Of a stretch of 49,860 bases of DNA, positions 10,697 to 21,724 are shown one piece after another; the first letter of the stretch is position 1; every line of letters starts with the position of its first letter. Source of the stretch: Penium margaritaceum. Taxonomy: Eukaryota > Streptophyta > Zygnematophyceae > Desmidiales > Peniaceae. Both the position numbers and the translations under genes were made by a program. The notes under the pieces were generated by a model, which saw only the letters and a program-made list of their open reading frames with translations, ran no database searches and was not told where the DNA came from. Location of the stretch: contig SZWC01000513.1 of NCBI GenBank assembly GCA_023375785.1, positions 296,200 to 346,059 on the forward strand. Reading direction: 5' to 3'.

Positions 10697-11424
10697 TGTT
10701 TTGGTCCTATTAGGTGTAGAGTCATCCTCACATATGCCTAGCTCTTGCTGATGTATGCCACCGATGTTTGGAGCAGCCCATGGAGAACACTGATGAGGAG
10801 TGTGGAGCGCAAGGATCACATAGTGGGACTGGACAGAAACCCGTCGCATTCAGGAGAGCTGAATCAAAAGAAGATTTTTTCAGATAGCATAGAAGGATTG
10901 TAGAAGATCCTTATAGCCTCTGATGTATGCTTTCCAACTCATCCAAGCACGCCCACTTTGCAGCAATAGAGCCCCTACTATGGCCGTCGAAGTAACCCTT
11001 TATGGAGTCCTCCACCATGCCTTGCTCGCTAGGCCAGGGGAGGTGATTTGATGGTGACCTTCCGAAGTGCCCTTATCTGGCCCAGAAGTTAAGGAGAAGT
11101 TGATTCCATTCAATGAGGTCTCCCTAGTTATCTGGTTTGTGGCCCTGGTGCATTTGGAGCCTGTTGGGGTTGAACCCAGAGCACGAGTGGTGGAGCATCC
11201 TTTCACCCATGGTGGATACAAGAGTCCACCCATGAACAACCCGAACTTTGGGCTTGGCTGACTTTCTGAATACTCATCAAATTTATTGATTCAAAGCTCA
11301 ATCTTGCATGGAAAACATAAGAAAAAAAAATCTGAAATAAGATCAGGTGTTGAATCACTCCGTAGTGGTCAAACCAGGGAACACGATCAGTGATATTCAC
11401 GGAAAGGTGTACAAGTTTTCAGCA
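10697..11424 (-). repeat. 3' LTR of Copia-C
   Basis: 728 bp, starting TGTTTTGG and ending TTTTCAGCA, followed by a region matching that after the Copia-A LTR (CCGCAGCCTTGATGCC). Alignable along its length to the 724-bp Copia-A LTR, but with many substitutions, so a considerably older copy. Confidence 0.85.
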
Positions 11425-11490
11425 ATCGCACCCTTGTACCGCAGCCTTGATGCCATTTCCTTGAAACCTGTAGCCTATTTTTTAAAACCT

Positions 11491-11588
11491 GTAACCTGTG
11501 TTTTAGGCGTGGATGCTGTTTCCTTGAAACCAGTAACCTGTGTTTTATGCGTGGATGCTGTTTCCTTCAAACCCTTAACCTGTGTTTA
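11491..11588. repeat. 42-bp tandem repeat, about 2.3 copies
   Basis: Unit starts GTAACCTGTGTTTTA at 11491 and 11533, with a partial third copy (TTAACCTGTGTTT) near 11575. Each unit contains GGATGCTGTTTCCTT. It lies just inside the Copia-C 3' LTR where Copia-A has only one such block, so it arose after the two lineages split. Confidence 0.85.
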
Positions 11589-12882
11589 GGCCTCACAGTG
11601 GAGACCAAGCTCCATCCAGCTTGCGTCATGCCTTTCCTTGGGTTGTACCTTGGTCATGGCATCTGCAAGCATGCTCTTAGTACCACAATGCACAATAGCC
11701 ACATGTCACTTTGCCATCAAGTCGTGTGCATAGTGATGACGAATCTGGATGTGCTTGGTCGTCCTGTGCAGCACCAGGTTGTGCGTGAGGCTGATGGCGC
11801 TCATCTTGGCAACGTTGTCCACGGTCGGCTTCCTCTGTGGCACCTCAACGTACATGATCAGCCGCAGCTACACCACCTCCTTCGCGGCTTCAGCTTGTGT
11901 GATGTACTCCGTCTTAGTGCTGGACAACACCACACAATCTTGCTTCCTCATCGCCCAAAAAAATGCTGCACCACAAAGCACAAAAACATACCCCGGTGTT
12001 GTTTTCTGTCGTCTACATCACCAGCCCAGTTGGCATCTGATTAACTGTCCAACTTGACAGCTTCATCGTGCACTCCTCCTCCAAACATGAGCCGCAACTT
12101 TTCTTTTTCCTTGAGTTAGTGCAAGATCTGCTTCACCGCTTGCCCATGCAACAGGCCGGGGTGGGCGACATAGCAGCTCACTTGGCCCTCCACGAAGGCC
12201 AAGTCAGGCCACTTTGCCACCATGGTTAACACGATGTTGCCGACTGTGGACTGGCACGGCACACCTATCATCTCCTCCTTCTCCTTGTCTGTGCTCAAGC
12301 CCATGCTTGAGCTCAACTCACATGTCATGACCATGGGTGTGCCGGTGGTGTTGCACTCCTCCAACTTGTAGTGGCAGAGAACCTCTTGCACGTACTTTGT
12401 TTGCCCTATCTCCAACGTGTGCGCCTTGTGGTCTCTCCTGATGGCAACACTGAGGTAGTATTCAAGCTCCCCTTTGTCGCTGATCTTGAACCAACCTCCC
12501 AGCTGCTGCTTTTGATTCACAAGCTTCCCCGCATCTGATGAGACAAACATCAGGTCATCGACATACAAGACAAAAACATGGTGCAGCTGCTGCTATTTTT
12601 GCATTTACGTACCGTGCTCTTCCTTGTAGCGCTTGAAGCCAAGCTCGACCATGAATCCATCCATTTTCAGGTACCATATCAGTGGTGCTTACTTTGGCCC
12701 GTACAACGCCTTGCGAAGCCTTGACACCTTCCCCGGCGGCGCGTCCACCACCTCTGGCACCTCCATGTAGACCTCCTTGTCCAGGCCTCCACTGAGGAAC
12801 ATCGTTCTGATATACATGTGGAACTCATAGTCACGTGCCAATTCCATGAGCGAATGATGCGAATGGAGGCAAACTCTAGGTG
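11589..12882 (-). pseudogene. Copia-C RT/RNase H remnant
   Basis: The best-preserved frame is 12116-12568 and includes the RT catalytic motif YVDDLMFVSSD and the following connection LEYYLSVAIRRDHKAHTLEI. Toward lower coordinates the RNase H region is recognisable against Copia-A but broken by frameshifts. Toward higher coordinates, RT is readable in pieces up to about 12880. Not expected to make protein. Confidence 0.85.
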
Positions 12883-13399
12883 TGGCAAAGTGGTAGTTAA
12901 GTATACTTGTTATTCAAGTACCAACACACAAGACTATATGTACACGATAACGCATCCTAGGCGACCCGAGGTCGTCCAACCATGTGTCAATGCGCCGGAT
13001 AGCAACGGTCTAGAATATGGGTCCCGAGATGGGAGGCTGCCAACCGCTCTCGGTATTACAACCAAGACAACATATCACCCTCGAACGAGGGATCCACACC
13101 TTAGGTTCGTTTGGTTTGCAACCTCACAAAGTCCGCATGTTGGTCTTTACTGGCTACCTTTGGTTGGACACTCTGTGAGGAGTCTCAAAGGCAAGAACTG
13201 TAAATGGATGCACGCAGGGTACAGGCTTTTTTACTTGCATAGCTTTGCGAATGCTTCTGCTTGTAGTGGCTCCACTGGAGCCAACCTCAACCTACATTCC
13301 TACTTGGCGCGTCCTTAGACCGCCAAGTGTCATCCTCAAGGCAAGCTCTAGTAAGCTTCCTAGAAGCTTCCTGTCCCAGTTTGGGCCATAAATAGATTC
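12883..13399. other. Unassigned sequence after truncated Copia-C
   Basis: No recognisable coding homology; the long plus-strand frame here (to 13318) has no familiar motif and starts inside Copia-C, so I treat it as chance. It may be flanking DNA or the body of a short element ending in the tRNA-like sequence at 13400-13475. Confidence 0.4.
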
Positions 13400-13475
13400 A
13401 CGTCTAGTGCAGGGTATGAACCCACGACCTGTCAATTGAAACCCCTGCGCCTATTCCAACTAGGCCACAAAGGTG
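13400..13475 (-). repeat. tRNA-derived sequence (SINE head or tRNA pseudogene)
   Basis: On the minus strand TGGCCTAGTTGG (13467-13456) fits the RNA polymerase III A box consensus fully. GGTTCATACCC (13422-13412) fits the B box except for one base. The boxes start 45 bases apart, as in real tRNAs. A D-stem (GCCT/AGGC) and a T-stem with wobble pairs can be drawn, but the anticodon and acceptor stems do not pair. It is therefore not a working tRNA. A tRNA-derived SINE is plausible; I see no clear tail or target duplication. Confidence 0.55.
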
Positions 13476-13596
13476 TACTTCCTATGATGATCCCCAGCAA
13501 ACATACCCATTATGGGCAGTGCATTCCTTGCCCATCTCTGAACAGACCAAAGGGACGCACTCCATAGAGCATTGCATGCCTTGTCTGTATGCGTAA

Positions 13597-16091
13597 CTAG
13601 CGAGCTAGGTAGAGGATAAGGTGCATACCATACATGTCATGATGTACCTGGATCCCCAGGTAGTAGTTCAGCTGCCCCATGTCTTGCATCTCAAAGGTCA
13701 GAGCCAGCTGCTGCTTGAAGGTGGAGATGACCGGGAGGGCCGGCCCCAAAATGATCAGGTCGTCAATGTAAAGGATGACGCCGAGAGGGGATGGACCCTG
13801 ACGAAAGTAAACAGAGTGGTCAGAGTGGAGCCGTTGAAGGTCTTGAGACAAAAAGAACTCATGGATGTTTTTGTTCCACTGTCGCAGAGCCTGCTTGATT
13901 CCGTAGAGGGATTTGTTGAGCAGACACACAAGATGTTCCCCCCCTTGCTCAACGAAACCCTCTGGTTGGGTCATGTAAACAGTTTCCTCAAGGTCGCCAT
14001 TCAAAAAGGCGGGCTTGACGTCCATCTGATGAAGGTGCCAGTCGTTGGAAGCTGCAAGATCACGCGGATAGAAGAGTACTCTGTGACAGGCGCAAAGGTA
14101 TCACTGTAGTTGACTCCAAGGACCTGACCGTAGCCGCGAGCCACCATATGAGACTTGTACCGGCAAGGATCTCTATGAGCATCCAATTTCTCCTTGAACA
14201 CCCACTTGCATGTGACGATCGGAGCATTAGCAGGCCGGGGAACCAGAGTCCAAGTAGCTTGCTTCTGGAGTTGTTCAAACTCCTCAACAGCAGCTGCGTG
14301 CCTGTCTGCAACATCAGGCCATGTCATAGCTTCTTTGTAGCTGGAGGGATTGACTATCTGAGTCACAAGGGCAATATCAGAAGAATCAGCATCAAGGTCA
14401 GCTGTACTGAGATGAGCAGAGGGGCCCGAACGTGAAGCAATCCATGCTGATCGGCGTAGAGCAGGTTGTGCCGCTGGTAGGGAGGGAAAACTCTGTTGAG
14501 AGAGGAGCTCTGAAAGGGGCAGAACCTGTGAGACCAGAAGATGCTCTCCTGGGATGGTTGGAGGCAGCACCTATTCATGCTCATCTAGAGTTGGATCCAT
14601 AGAGAATATCTGGAGATGCTTGTTGAAGTCGATAGCATCGTCCAGGGAAGTGACCGATGTAAGTGCTGGTTGTGTTATTGAGATGGTAAGACCTTGAAAG
14701 GATTCATCAAACGTGACGCTTCGGCTGTGGAAGACTGTCTTTTTGACATTGTCCCACAGACGGAAGGCATTTCCGCCCTCCTCATAGCCAAGAAGATAGC
14801 CATTTTTGCTATGGGACCCCAGCTTAGTGCGTTTCTTTGGATGAATCCATGTGTAAGCTGTGCTGCCGAAGATGCAAAAGTAGCTGACGTTGGGTCGGTG
14901 CCCACTCCAGGCTTCATATGGTGTACCACAACCTGCAGGCAACTTTTTGGTGGGGATTCTGTTAGTTTTGAAAGCAGCTGTAGAGATGGCCTCTGCCCAG
15001 AATCTGGCTGAGAAGCCTGCAGTGTGAAGCATGGTGCGTGCCCGGTCAAGAAGTGTCCTGTTCATCCGTTCTGCCTTCCAATTCTGCTGCGGGGTCAGTG
15101 GCACTGTTGTTTGATGGATGATGGCCTTGCTGTCATAGAACTGCTTCAGGGTGGCATTGACAAATTCTCCTCCATTATCACTGCAAATCCTCTTGACTGA
15201 GGTCTCTGTTTGGTTTCCAATTTCTCTGATCCAGGACATAATTATGTCTGGAGCTTCAGTCTTGTAGCGTAGAAATTTGACCCTGACGTAGTGCTTGTAG
15301 TCGTCAAGAAGGAACAGAAAATAGTTCTTGCCAGCCATCGATTTTTCTTTGAGGTAGCATAGGTCCATGTGGACCAACTCAAGCTGCTGCGTGGTGGAGA
15401 TTTCAGTGTACGTAGGAAACGACGCTTGAGTTTGCTTTCCTGCATGACACTCTGTGCACGGTTTCCCTGGGGGACTTGAGAGTGATTTGGGAAGGTCATG
15501 GACCAGACCCTCGGTCACCATGTTGCTCAGGGTTTGATAATCAACGTGGCCGAGGCGCTGATGCCAGAGAGCTGCAAGAGATGTGTCAGCTGGCTGAAGT
15601 GAAGGAGGGATTTCTGAGATGGAGTTGGAGGTGGTGATGGCAGAAAACGCCACCTCTGGTTCTGTTGGTCCTGATGACGGTGGCGGTGGTGGTTTTGTGT
15701 CGAGAATCGTCAGATGTCCTTGTCGTCGTCCCACATCTGTGGTTTTCCCATCCTTGGTGAATACTTTGCAGCTCTTGTCAGCATCAAAGGTGACCTTCAA
15801 ACCTTCATCATTCATTCTGCCCACTGAGAGGAGATTAGCAGCAAGGTCAGGTACATAGAGGGTATCCGTGAATAGGCGCACAGTAGTTTTTCCTTCTAAT
15901 TCAATCGCAACACAAACTGTCTCAATCCCTATTGCAGGTATGACTTGTCCGTCACCAATACGGACTGTCTTTGGTGCTGCTAGATCTTTGTGGTCAGTGA
16001 ACCAGCTCTTGTGACACGTCATATGTCGAGTAAACCCAGAGTCAATAATCCAAGCAAGAATGCCGGCTGGGAGCAGGAATGTGCTGTCAAT
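13597..16091 (-). pseudogene. Copia-D pol (protease, integrase, partial RT)
   Basis: Protease WIIDSGFTRHMTC lies just above 16022. GAG-pre-integrase (LWHQRLGHVDYQTL and CTECHAGKQ) and integrase follow with LVHMDL, CSDNGGEF and QQNWKAERMNRT, so the acidic triad looks present. RT begins near 14330 (TWTLVPRP), continues through CKWVFKEKLDAHRD and changes frame near 14040. The catalytic motif is YIDD, a tolerated variant of YVDD. It then runs into unrelated sequence after YYLGIQVHH. The frame is shared with gag and is broken by stops at 16092-16094 and 14571-14573 plus the one frameshift. Confidence 0.9.
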
Positions 16092-17351
16092 TTAACAGAA
16101 CGCCACTTCTTCCAGAACCAGATGACTGTGGTCATCAGTGTTGAAGGTGGTGTTCAAGATTGTCGGATCTGCTGAGTGATAATCTGCTGTGACTTGTGGG
16201 TAGCCACGCATAGAGCTGAGTAGTTCAGGATCCTCTTGAGGCTGCTCAATGGTTCTTGTCTCTCCTGAATTTGTTTGCATGGCCACAACTTCTTCCAACT
16301 TGGTCACTGCATCTTTTGCATCATGTACAACAGACGCTAGAAGAGCATGTTTTTGTTGCAGTGAGCCTTGACGAGGTCGTGAGCAAACTCGAAAGGCATG
16401 CCCCTTCTTGCCACACTTACAGCAAGTCACGTTGGCAAAGCGATTCAACTCAGGAGCCCCCGGTCCTTGGTTTCTTATGTTGTCAGGATGGAAAGGAAGT
16501 AGTTCATGATGTTGGTGGGGTCTGTTGTCTTGGCCACGGGGTGATGCCAAACGTTCTTGTCCGTATCCTCGTCAATTCCCATAGCTTTCATACTTTTTCT
16601 GTCGCTGATTCTGAAGTGAGGTGTACATAGCCAACTCTCCTCCTGCTTCTTTGATCAGCTTGTCTTTGGTGTGAAGTAGTTCTTCATATGCCTTCTCAAT
16701 TGTCAACTTGTACGGTGATGTTTCTGCTGCTGGTACAACAGCTTGTTGATTTGCATTTGCACCTCCTGCTTGGCCTGCTTCAAGAGCTTTGAGTCATTCA
16801 TCAAAGAGTCTTCCTTGCTCTTGAAAGGTTATTAAACTCTCCACTGTGGAATCGAATCTGCTTGGGAGCCCGCTGAACAGGGTTAGGATCAGAACGCGTT
16901 CAGAAATAACTTCTCCCATACCAGTGATTCTGCTGGCCAGTCTTTTTATGTAGGTGATATGGTCTTCCAAACGAGTGCCTTCTGCCATCTTCTGCTGATG
17001 AAATTCCTTGAGTAAGATGCTGAGCTCTAGATCACTGACTTTGTCGTATCTTTGCTTCAGTGCCTTCCACGCAACTCGTGGGTCCAGTGTCAAGTTGTTC
17101 TCACGTGTCAAGAACTTGAGTCTTTCAGTCACGTGTAGAGCAATGATGGAGAATGCCTGATTGCATCTCCTTTGCCATAGAATCTTCTGTTCTGGGGTGG
17201 CGGCAGCATCAAGATTCTCTGCTGGCGGGTCAGAGACCAGTCCCCATATTCCTTTATTCAAGAGGATGATTTTGATTTCAAATGCAAGCTGGTGCTAGTT
17301 ATCACCATCAAAAGGTTCAAGTTTGATGTGGTCTCCACTGAATGTGGCCAT
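16092..17351 (-). pseudogene. Copia-D gag
   Basis: Starts MATFSGDHIKLEPFDGDN at 17351, typical of copia gag. A UBN2-type capsid region follows (16794-17261, for example WGLVSDPP and WKALKQRYDKVSDLEL), then a CCHC knuckle CCKCGKKGHAFRVC near 16400. Stops in the same frame occur at 17295-17297, 16794-16796, 16572-16574 and 16092-16094, with no frameshift among them. The frame then continues directly into protease, so gag and pol were one frame originally. Confidence 0.88.
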
Positions 17352-17468
17352 GATGGCCTCAGTTTTAAGCTCCGTGGCTCATATCTGCTTCGATGCCCGA
17401 ACATTCAAATCCTTCAAGGAGGTTGTGGGATTTACCTCAGTGCTCAATTGACCTTAATATAGCACCCT

Positions 17469-17480
17469 GCTCTGATACCA
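17469..17480 (-). other. Primer-binding site of Copia-D
   Basis: Minus strand reads TGGTATCAGAGC, the exact plant copia site complementary to initiator tRNA-Met, two bases inside the LTR end (TAGCA). This fixes both the element's direction and the LTR boundary. Confidence 0.92.
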
Positions 17481-17482
17481 CG

Positions 17483-18145
17483 TGCTAGAAAAATGGTCCC
17501 CCAGGTTCTTGAATGCTCATCAGGTCAAAACTCCATTGCTACTGTCCAGTCTGCTTCTGCCTTAATGCATGAGTGTCCTAACTTGACAATCCATCACACA
17601 TCTGTTCTTAATGAATTCACTGAACATGAATGGTAGATGGAACAAAAGAGGAAATTCCAGACACGTGACTGAAGAAAGAATCACTCAAAAAACATTAATG
17701 AATGAAAGAGATCTACTCATTCTACTAAGTACTGGTGCTACTGTCAACATGCTGGAAATACACAAGTCCTAAGAGTCCGGATCTCTTTGTCTTCAGCCCG
17801 CTGTCCGCACTGGTCCAGAGGAGGAGTAGACGCCTTGGTCGAGTGTGTGACCGGACAGCATAGCGTCTCATTGCTTCGAAATGCCACGCTGCTACGTTCT
17901 CTCGCTCTCCACTCGCTCACCGTCGCCACTTCCAGTACATGTGCAAAACCTGTGGTAACATATCCGACTGCTCCTCTTACTACTTTCAAATAACAGGTAC
18001 ACACTGGCAGGGGAGGCATGGGTAGTGGTCTCTCTCCTGACCCAGACAGAGCTTTAGGATAGATGATGATAGAGTAGATAAGCTGAGGGTCAGGAGAGGG
18101 TCAGGTGACTCTCTCCTGGCCCTCTTACCATTTTGTCCATTAGCA
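17483..18145 (-). repeat. 5' LTR of Copia-D (663 bp)
   Basis: Reads TGCTAGAAAA at 17483 and ends CATTAGCA at 18145, giving a perfect 5-bp inverted terminus TGCTA/TAGCA. A block near 18000-18060 (GGTACACACTGGCAGGGG and CTCTCTCCTGACCC) recurs inverted at 22013-22070 in the Copia-E 3' region, linking the two families. No matching 3' LTR remains. Confidence 0.85.
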
Positions 18146-18405
18146 CAGATCAGTTTGGACACTTACTATGCCATCTTCCGCAGATGCAGTGGGGCTCAAT
18201 GCTTCAGAGGGGGGATCGGACACCACTCCCCATAGTCCCTTGGCGAGAAAAATCATTTTCATGTTGAATGCAAACTCATGATAGTCTTGTCCATCAAATG
18301 GTTGAATTCTGAAGTGGTCCCCTGTACCACCACTTAGGGCCGCCATTGTTGGTGATGCTGCTGATAAATCAGATATGTCTTCGCATCGCAACCAGTCCTT
18401 GATTC
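18146..18405 (-). pseudogene. Inverted gag N-terminus fragment
   Basis: Minus-strand frame with the gag start MAALSGGTGDHFRIQPFDGQ at 18346, followed by LAKGLWGVVSDPPSEA. This resembles Copia-D gag (ILLNKGIWGLVSDPPAE). It is cut at 18145 by the Copia-D LTR and abuts, head to head, plus-strand pol sequence starting near 18408. It could be the displaced 5' part of Copia-E, flipped relative to its pol, or a separate element. Confidence 0.8.
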
Positions 18406-18407
18406 AG

Positions 18408-19822
18408 TTGAACAGCGCTCCTGCTCTCTGTGACTCGGCTCAATGATAAGCGGTGCGGTCATCTTTGACGGCGATCAAAGTTGTCGTATCTACACCCAGA
18501 ATGGGAAGATTGTGGCTGAAGCTAAAAGGCAGGGTAACCTTACCATCCTTCCCACTCTGGATGCTGAAGCAGATGCTGGTGTCCCGGAGATGGCCCTGGC
18601 CACGACTTGCACTTCTGCACATGTGCCTTCTACCCAAGAAAAGTTATCCATTCTCTGGCATCAATGTCTTGGGCACGTCGGATATGGTGCACTTCAGACC
18701 ATGTCACAGAAGGGCCTGGCCCATTGTCTTCCATCCAATCTGACACGGCCAGCCGTAGGTTGCTGTGAAGGATGCCTTGCCGGCAAACAGCACCAAGAAC
18801 CATTCAACAGCTTTGCAGATTTTGCCAGCACTGACAAACTGCAGCTGCTTCATGTGGATCTATGCTGCATCAAGGATCCATCCCTGTCCGGCAAGCACTA
18901 CTTCTTGGTACTCCTTGATGACTTTACTCATTATGTTTGGGTCCACTTCCTCCACTACAAATGTGAAGCCCCTGATCATATCGTCACCTGGGCTCGTAAA
19001 GTGAAAAATGAAACCAACAAGACTATCAAGGCGGTGCGATCTGATAATGGTGGCGAATTCGTCAACTCCACCCTTACCACCTTCTTTGACCGCCATGGCA
19101 TCTCTCATCAGCACACTACGCCTCTTACTCCTCAGCAGAATGACAAAGATAAACGCATGAACAGGACCCTTCTAGATCAAGCTCGGTCAATGCTGCACGC
19201 TGCCGGCATGCCCAAGGACTTCTGGGCAGAAGCAATCAACACAGCAGCTTATCTTCTGAATCGTGTGCCCTGTGGCAAACTTCCTGACGGGGCCTTCCCT
19301 CCCTATCAGGCCTGGACTGGTCATCGGCCAAACGTTGGTCACCTCAAGGTCTTTGGGTGCACAGGTTATACCTGGGTTCACCCTGAACTCCGCAACAAGC
19401 TCGGCTACCACACTCGCAAGTGCGTGTTGGTTGGTTATGAAGATGGCAGTAATGCCTACCGTTGGTGGGACCTCCGTACCAAGCCATCGTCAAAAGCCGC
19501 AGTGCCACTTTTGATGAGACACTGTGTGATCGACTCTAACCCTGGCCTGCAAATTGTCTCTCTGGACTTTGTTCCACCACTAACCCATCCGCTGCATCCT
19601 ATGGAGCCTGATGATGACCATCACAGAGTGCTCCCGCCTGTCATTCCTGCAGCTGACGAGGCTCCCTCTCTCCCTGTCCACCATGCATCTGCTGCTCCTT
19701 CAGATTGGGTAGTGCATGCTGTCCCTTCATCATCTCCGCTGGCCCCTGCAGCCAAGACTACTCGAGCGCGCCAACCTCGGCATATTCAACCTACCAACTG
19801 GGACCCGTCTCAGGGACCATGA
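18408..19822 (+). pseudogene. Copia-E integrase region
   Basis: Homology begins near 18411 with LLSVTRLNDK, shifts one base, then GAVIFDGDQSCRIYTQNGK, which matches the protease C-terminal side of Copia-D. The HHCC finger is present (LWHQCLGHVGYG and CEGCLAGKQ). Integrase shows LLHVDL and VRSDNGGEF, but the expected glutamate region reads QQNDKDKRMNRT, with Lys where the catalytic Glu should be. Integrase would therefore be inactive. The frame runs to a stop at 19822. Confidence 0.9.
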
Positions 19823-19933
19823 CGTTCTGCTTGAAACAAGGGCCTTCAGGCACTCGCGGCCGTCTTTGGCTCCAATCGCCTTTCCTCTGCACCTTCTGCC
19901 CCATCCCCTCTCCCCTGTGCACCCCCTACGCTC

Positions 19934-21500
19934 TTGTCTCCCTCTCTGCCTTCCCCTTCCCCGGATCTCTCCTTCGACATTGCTTTGGTCACCCAGGTGG
20001 TTGATCCTGTCAGTTTCAAAGATGCCATGAGTCACCCTGAGGCTGCGGAGTGGCATGCTGCAGCGGTGGCCAAACATGAGCAGCTCCTTAAGAAAAACAC
20101 CTGGTTCCTGGTGGACCTTCCCCCAGGACCTCCTGTGGTTATGTGCAAATGGGTCTTCAAGAGCGAATTGGATGAGCATGGTGCTGTGGATCGTTTCAAA
20201 GCCAGACTTGTGGCGTGGGGCTGTAGTCAGGTTCAAGGTGTAAACTACAGTGATACCTTTCCCCCCATTGCTAAACATTCCTCCATTTGTGTGATTCTTG
20301 CCCTGGCTGCTCACAGGGCTGGTCTCTCCATCAAATGGACGTCAAGTCCGCTTTTCTCAACGGTGATTTGGAGGAGGAGGTTTTCATGACGCAGCCTGAG
20401 GGGTTTGTGCAGCCGGGGGGAGAAGGCAAGGTGTGTCGGCTGCTCAAAGCCATCTACGGCCTCAAGCAGGCACCAAGACAGTGGAACAAAAAAATCCATG
20501 AGTTCTTCCTCAGTCAGCAACTGCAACGTCTTCACTCAGACCACTCTGTGTACTAAAACATGGTCTGGACAACCTCGGCGTCATCCTTTATGTTGATTAT
20601 CTAATCCTTTTTGGTAGGTCACTGGCCACCATCAACAACTTCAAGCAATCCCTCTCCACAACCTTTGAGATGAGCGACATGGGAGCCTTGCGCAATTACC
20701 TCAGGATTCAGATCCACCACACCATGAATCCGTCAACTGTCATCCTGTCACAGAGCACCTACATCACACGCATGGCAGAAACATTTGGACTCAGTCAGCC
20801 GCATCCTACCAGCACTCCGCTGAATGTTGACCATGGACTGACACGTCCTGTCACGATGGATATGCCAGCTGATCCATCAGACGCAAAGCTCTATCCGAGT
20901 CTTGTTGGCTCCTTGATGTATGCATCAGTGGGAACCAGACCTGATCTCTCATACTCTGTTGGAATCCTCAGTCAAGGATGCGAGAACCCTACAGTGGATC
21001 ATGTTAACGGTGCCAAGTGCTGCATCAAATACTTGAAGTGCCATGACAGTCTCAACATTCCATACACCCAACATGAAAAGCTGACACTTGTTGGCTTTTG
21101 TGACGCCGATCTGTCAGGCAACAAGAGCACGAATAAATCCACTTCTGGGTATGTTTTCATGTTAAGTGGAGGACCAGTAAGCTAGTGCTCAAAGAACCAG
21201 GCAGTTGTGGCATTGTCTTACACTGAAGAAGAGTATATCTCAGCTAGTGAGGCGGCACGAGAAGCAACATGGCTGCGGATGCTCCTGGGCGAACTTGGTT
21301 TTGAACAGCTTGAACCAAGAACCATTTTCTGCAACAATCAAGGAACGATAGTCCTCAGTGAAGACCCTGTCTTACATGACCGCACCAAGAACGTGAAACG
21401 TCAATACCATTACGTGCGTGATGCGGTTGCTGAAGGAGAGGTCCAGCTTGAATATGTGGGGACCAAGGAGCAGGTTGCTGACGTGTTACAAAAGCTCTAG
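19934..21500 (+). pseudogene. Copia-E reverse transcriptase and RNase H
   Basis: RT starts near 20060 (TWFLVDLPPGPPVVMCKWVF), changes frame near 20320 and again near 20557. The catalytic motif at 20589-20600 reads YVDY rather than YVDD, losing the second aspartate. RNase H is recognisable (LVGFCDADLSGN and STSGYVFMLSGG). It is interrupted by TAG at 21183-21185, where family members have Trp (VSW). CNNQ replaces the usual CDNQ, a second active-site loss. The end KNVKRQYHYVRDAVAEGE to 21500 is normal. Confidence 0.9.
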
Positions 21501-21724
21501 GGAGGACACAGCATGATCTGCTGTGTGGACGAATGGGATTGAATGAAGAAAGCACCACACAGTGAGGAAGAGAGAAGAAGAAAACTCCTGTTTGCAACCC
21601 GGCTCACTCATTATGAGCATGAGACCGTGGGTGAGGATGAGGGACAAGTGAGTGAGGATGAATCACAATAAACCACAAGAAAAGGGAGGGGAAATCATGG
21701 TAGAATCAGAGGAGATTGGGGAGG
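21501..21724 (+). other. Copia-E 3' noncoding region with purine tracts
   Basis: No coding content after the RNase H stop. Purine runs lie near 21558-21581, 21677-21694 and 21706-21724, the last directly before TGTTG at 21725. Any of these could be the polypurine tract; the last best fits an LTR start. Confidence 0.5.

Larger units (their letters stand above)
10697..12882 (-). mobile_element. Copia-C: truncated relative of Copia-A
   Basis: Carries a full LTR-like block (10697-11424) followed by RNase H and the C-terminal part of RT, all on the minus strand. It aligns with Copia-A from its 3' LTR to about position 1635 of that element. Homology stops near 12882, in the RT region, so integrase, gag and 5' LTR are missing. 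It appears to have inserted into the gypsy protease at 10696, but gypsy sequence does not resume on the other side, which implies a later deletion or rearrangement. Confidence 0.88.
13610..18145 (-). mobile_element. Copia-D: defective Ty1/copia element lacking its 3' end
   Basis: Minus-strand element with 5' LTR (17483-18145), primer-binding site (17469-17480), gag, protease, integrase and RT. Coding homology stops near 13620, just after the RT catalytic region, so RNase H and the 3' LTR are gone. Its outer LTR edge lies in a minus-strand gag fragment of a related element (18146-18405). Confidence 0.9.

Noticed and set aside
12885..12935. A second tRNA-like A box (TGGCAAAGTGGTAG) right after the Copia-C truncation
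   Set aside because: No B box at the required distance and no cloverleaf pairing, so the match is probably chance or a lost fragment.
12818..13318. 166-codon plus-strand frame
   Set aside because: Begins inside the truncated Copia-C RT on the wrong strand and shows no domain motif.
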